This document shows, piece after piece, positions 63,179 to 64,000 of a DNA stretch of 64,000 bases. The stretch covers positions 1,674,001-1,738,000 of the forward strand of contig CBDEGU010000012.1 in NCBI GenBank assembly GCA_965238045.1. Reading direction: 5' to 3'. The stretch's first letter is position 1. Each line of letters starts with the position of its first letter. The notes under the pieces were generated by a model. That model ran no database searches. It saw nothing but the letters and a program-made list of their open reading frames with translations, and was not told the DNA's origin. The position numbers were made by a program, and so were the translations under genes. This DNA comes from CBDEGU01 sp965238045. Lineage in GTDB: Bacteria; Acidobacteriota; Terriglobia; Bryobacterales; UBA6623.

Positions 63179-63942
63179 TGGCCAAGCCCCAAGTCCTGCT
63201 CCAAGAGTATCTCAGGGCGCTGCGGCTGCCGACCTTCCTGCGCGAGTACGACAAAGTAGCACGAGAATGTGCTCAGGAAGGTGTCGATCATCGGCGCTAT
63301 CTGCTGCGGCTCAGTGAGCTGGAGTTGCTCGATCGCGAACAACGCGCCACCGAGCGCCGCATCAAGACCGCCAAGTTCCCGGTGCTCAAGAGCCTGGAGA
63401 CCTTCGAGTTCCGCTCGATGCCGTCGCTGAACAAGAACCTGGTCCTGGAGCTGGCGCGCTCGGAGTATCTGGATCGCAGAGAGAACGTGTTGGCGCTGGG
63501 CAACTCCGGTACGGGCAAGACGCATCTTGCTCTGGCGTTGGGGCTGGCCGCTTGCCAAAAGGGTTATCGCGTGCGCTTCACGACGGCCGCCGCGCTGGTC
63601 AACGAGTTGCTCGAGGCACGTGACGAGAAACGTCTCCTGCGCTTACAGAGACAGCTGGCCAAGCAAGACCTGCTGATCGTGGACGAACTGGGCTACGTCC
63701 CCTTATCGAAGACGGGCTCGGAGTTATTGTTCGAGATCTTCAGCCAGCACTACGAGCGGGCCTCGACGCTGGTGACCTCGAACCTGCCCTGCAACAAGTG
63801 GACCGAGATCTTCGGCTCCGAGCGGCTGACCGGCGCCTTGCTGGATCGTCTCACCCACCACGTCCATATCTTGGAGATGAACGGCGAGAGCTATCGTCTC
63901 CAGCAGAGTAAGCGTACCCGGAAGCGTTCTTCCTCGGCCTGA
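63178..63942 (+). CDS. istB: IS21-family transposition helper ATPase IstB
   Basis: 254 residues, full length. A helical N-terminal domain (YLRALRLPTFLREYDKVARECAQEG) is followed by a DnaC-like AAA+ domain with Walker A GNSGTGKTHLALAL, Walker B LLIVDELGYVPLS and sensor region LVTSNLPCNKW then ALLDRLTHHVHILEMNGESYR. It would regulate target choice by IstA, but the adjacent istA is only a fragment. The IS right end should be within or just past the last 58 bases of the window. Confidence 0.94.
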   Translation: MAKPQVLLQEYLRALRLPTFLREYDKVARECAQEGVDHRRYLLRLSELELLDREQRATERRIKTAKFPVLKSLETFEFRSMPSLNKNLVLELARSEYLDRRENVLALGNSGTGKTHLALALGLAACQKGYRVRFTTAAALVNELLEARDEKRLLRLQRQLAKQDLLIVDELGYVPLSKTGSELLFEIFSQHYERASTLVTSNLPCNKWTEIFGSERLTGALLDRLTHHVHILEMNGESYRLQQSKRTRKRSSSA

Positions 63943-64000
63943 GCCCCCGGGGCAGGCCGTCGGCTGTTTCGGGGGCTTGCACTACGTCGGGGGCCGCCTT

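Noticed and set aside
1..64000. CRISPR array or Cas genes
   Set aside because: No regularly spaced short repeats and no Cas-like proteins were seen.

Overview
The window looks like part of a chromosome from a high-GC, Gram-negative soil or sediment type bacterium. The gene content (secreted sulfatase, MlrC-family protein, DUF362 and amidohydrolase proteins with Tat-like leaders, DUF5916 outer-membrane protein, PL22 oligogalacturonate lyase, ceramidase-like enzyme, remnants of Ser/Thr kinases) fits Acidobacteriota of the Bryobacterales/Solibacter kind. That assignment is inference from gene families; no 16S gene is present.

Region 1 (1-12.6 kb) is ordinary chromosome: a sulfatase lipoprotein cut by the window edge, a lone nuoA, a secreted coiled-coil/M15-like protein, a SurA-type foldase followed at once by a YhaM-type exoribonuclease, a BlaI-type repressor, a secreted alpha/beta hydrolase, an MlrC-family protein, oligogalacturonate lyase, MetW and a DUF362 protein. 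An IS1182 element (12,634-14,214) then sits between the first 17 codons of a second DUF362-type gene and the headless 3' part of a membrane-permease gene, so the insertion marks a deletion or rearrangement.

Region 2 (15.1-39 kb) holds a ceramidase-like gene and a leftward efflux locus: two-component system (PDZ-membrane sensor kinase and NtrC-type sigma-54 activator), RND adaptor, RND pump, two more HlyD-type adaptors, a MacB-like permease without an ATPase, and TolC. The RND pump gene carries a frameshifting deletion of about 19 bases. Upstream are an enolase-superfamily protein with a 12-bp tandem repeat, a DUF5916 outer-membrane gene with a frameshift, a class III aminotransferase and an amidohydrolase.

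Region 3 (39.0-46.6 kb) is a decayed integrative element or prophage next to tRNA-Ile2(CAU). It has an integrase split by an IS256-family element with an intact 8-bp target duplication, a zinc-finger gene overlapping the integrase, an excisionase-like gene, a primase fragment, a CHC2 zinc-finger replication protein, an IS1595-family element, an HNH endonuclease and a P27-type terminase small subunit. The rest of the phage is missing.

Region 4 (46.6-64 kb) is a mosaic of intact accessory genes (DUF3179, CehA/McbA-type metallohydrolase, AhpD-like protein, sensor kinase, nitroreductase, GC-rich acyltransferase, two propeller-type glycoside-hydrolase-like proteins) and debris: Ser/Thr-kinase, epimerase, integrase-tail, group II intron, IS1595 and IS21 fragments. 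Three copies of a 39-bp promoter-like element with identical spacing, each nine bases before a real or degenerate kinase-like start, plus more diverged copies of kinase 3' ends, suggest the remains of an expanded family of leaderless kinase genes. This repeat family is the most novel-looking signal in the window.
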